62,594 nucleotides of DNA from an uncultured Clostridia bacterium (GTDB lineage: Bacteria; Bacillota; Clostridia; Christensenellales; UBA1242), in the NCBI GenBank assembly GCA_937874195.1, contig CALNBM010000066.1:1-62594 (forward strand), read 5' to 3'. The stretch's first letter is position 1, and every line of letters starts with the position of its first letter. The notes beneath the pieces are model-generated. The model was not told the DNA's origin and ran no database searches. It was given only the letters and a program-made list of their open reading frames with translations. This document shows, piece after piece, positions 62,458 to 62,594 of this stretch. The position numbers were made by a program, and so were the translations under genes.

Positions 62458-62482
62458 TAAAAGTCATAATTTGTGCTAAATT
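62454..62482 (+). promoter_or_regulatory. Candidate CRISPR leader promoter
   Basis: TTGATA at 62454-62459 (overlapping the csn2 end), a 17-base spacer and TAAATT at 62477-62482 with TG at 62474-62475. The predicted start is about 62489. The -10 is weak (4 of 6). The same bases also form ATAATTT/AAATTAT, a 7-bp hairpin that could act on either strand. Confidence 0.4.
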
Positions 62483-62483
62483 A

Positions 62484-62532
62484 TAAGAGTAGTGTATTCT
62501 AAATTACATTATCTTAAGGTATGCCTCTTTTT
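62484..62532 (+). ncRNA. Anti-repeat hairpin in the leader, tracrRNA-like candidate
   Basis: Bases 62497-62512 pair without interruption with repeat bases 62551-62566 (13 Watson-Crick and 3 G:U). After a bulged repeat A (62550), 62513-62518 pair with 62544-62549. This equals the upper stem, bulge and lower stem of a crRNA:tracrRNA duplex. Directly before it, 62484-62496 copies the repeat segment and forms an intramolecular hairpin with the same bulged A (62488). GG-TATG-CC at 62518-62525 resembles the nexus, then a T-run (62528-62532). Further 3' hairpins of a full tracrRNA are absent before the array. The minus strand also has an 11-base perfect anti-repeat, so strand is not certain. Confidence 0.45.
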
Positions 62533-62535
62533 AGA

Positions 62536-62542
62536 ATTTGAG
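62536..62542 (+). promoter_or_regulatory. Leader-end motif ATTTGAG for spacer integration
   Basis: ATTTGAG lies directly before the first repeat. This is the leader-proximal sequence known to direct integration in several type II-A systems, which fixes the leader side and the orientation of the array. Confidence 0.75.
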
Positions 62543-62594
62543 GTTTGAGAGTAGTGTAATTTAGGATGGGTCTTAAACTACTATTCGTGGGAAT
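62543..62594 (+). CRISPR. First repeat of a CRISPR array that runs off the right edge
   Basis: The 36-bp repeat is 62543-62578, beginning GTTTGAGAG and ending TCTTAAAC, with the GTTT...AAAC ends typical of type II-A. 62579-62594 is the first 16 bases of spacer 1. Only one repeat is visible, so the call rests on its ends, the ATTTGAG leader end, the matching anti-repeat upstream and the adjacent cas operon. Confidence 0.88.

Noticed and set aside
62473..62484. 11-base match between the sequence 5' of the leader hairpin and an internal cas9 segment near 58006-58016, suggesting self-targeting
   Set aside because: Matches of this length in AT-rich DNA are close to chance expectation, and neither the PAM nor the transcript start is known.

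Overview
The window looks like the replication-origin region of an AT-rich member of the Bacillota, probably an uncultured Clostridia-type lineage. Supporting this are dnaA/dnaN/recF/gyrB/gyrA near the left end, Spo0A, SigH and SpoVG, a DnaD-like plus DnaI-like helicase-loading pair, Mini-RNase III next to RlmB, and a type II-A CRISPR-Cas locus with csn2. UGA is used as a stop codon, TTG starts are common, and most starts have AGGAG-type ribosome binding sites. I see no rRNA or tRNA gene. The species cannot be named from the sequence alone.

Layout. 1-178 is the tail of a plus-strand gene cut by the window edge. 619-4676 carries recF, dnaA and dnaN on the minus strand, with DnaA boxes in the dnaA-dnaN spacer (probable oriC); gyrB and gyrA diverge on the plus strand from 5166. 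10340-16520 holds mnmE, ileS and a spo0A whose receiver domain has lost its phosphorylation residues. 16903-17197 is a 147-bp tandem duplication. 18024-21359 encodes a very large surface protein ending in cysteine/histidine-rich repeats. 21548-26240 has spoVG, murC and the DnaD/DnaI pair. 26594-34264 holds small zinc-ribbon proteins, RadC, DegV, two structured RNA candidates and Tex. 34825-37271 is an ArsR/CadC-regulated P1B-ATPase operon, followed by an intergenic DnaA-box cluster. 37951-49913 holds VanW, a 63-residue Cys-rich protein, an MBL-fold hydrolase, a zinc ribbon, MscL, a SIMPL protein, enolase, an acidic zinc-ribbon protein, EF-P and a transglutaminase-like lipoprotein.

50059-54356 is a tightly overlapping information-processing operon: Mini-III RNase, rlmB, sigH, dnaX, ybaB, recR. 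Inside it dnaX is split by a +1 shift at a CCC-TAA-C site exactly after the clamp-loader domains, and the downstream frame remains open and coupled to ybaB. This is a strong candidate for programmed frameshifting that makes short and long DnaX forms. The operon is followed by three 103-105 bp tandem units, each containing a terminator-like hairpin.

56111-62594 is a complete type II-A cas operon (cas9, cas1, cas2, csn2) with all Cas9 catalytic motifs intact, then a short leader ending in ATTTGAG and the first 36-bp repeat of an array that runs off the right edge. The leader contains a repeat-like segment followed at once by an anti-repeat, both keeping the same bulged A, and then a GG-TATG-CC nexus-like hairpin. 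This resembles a fused crRNA:tracrRNA scaffold placed just upstream of the array.

A cross-cutting theme is promoter placement: at recF, mnmE, radC and the Mini-III operon a good sigma-A promoter lies so close to the start codon that the transcript would be leaderless. All functional statements rest on motif recognition by eye; no search or folding program was run.
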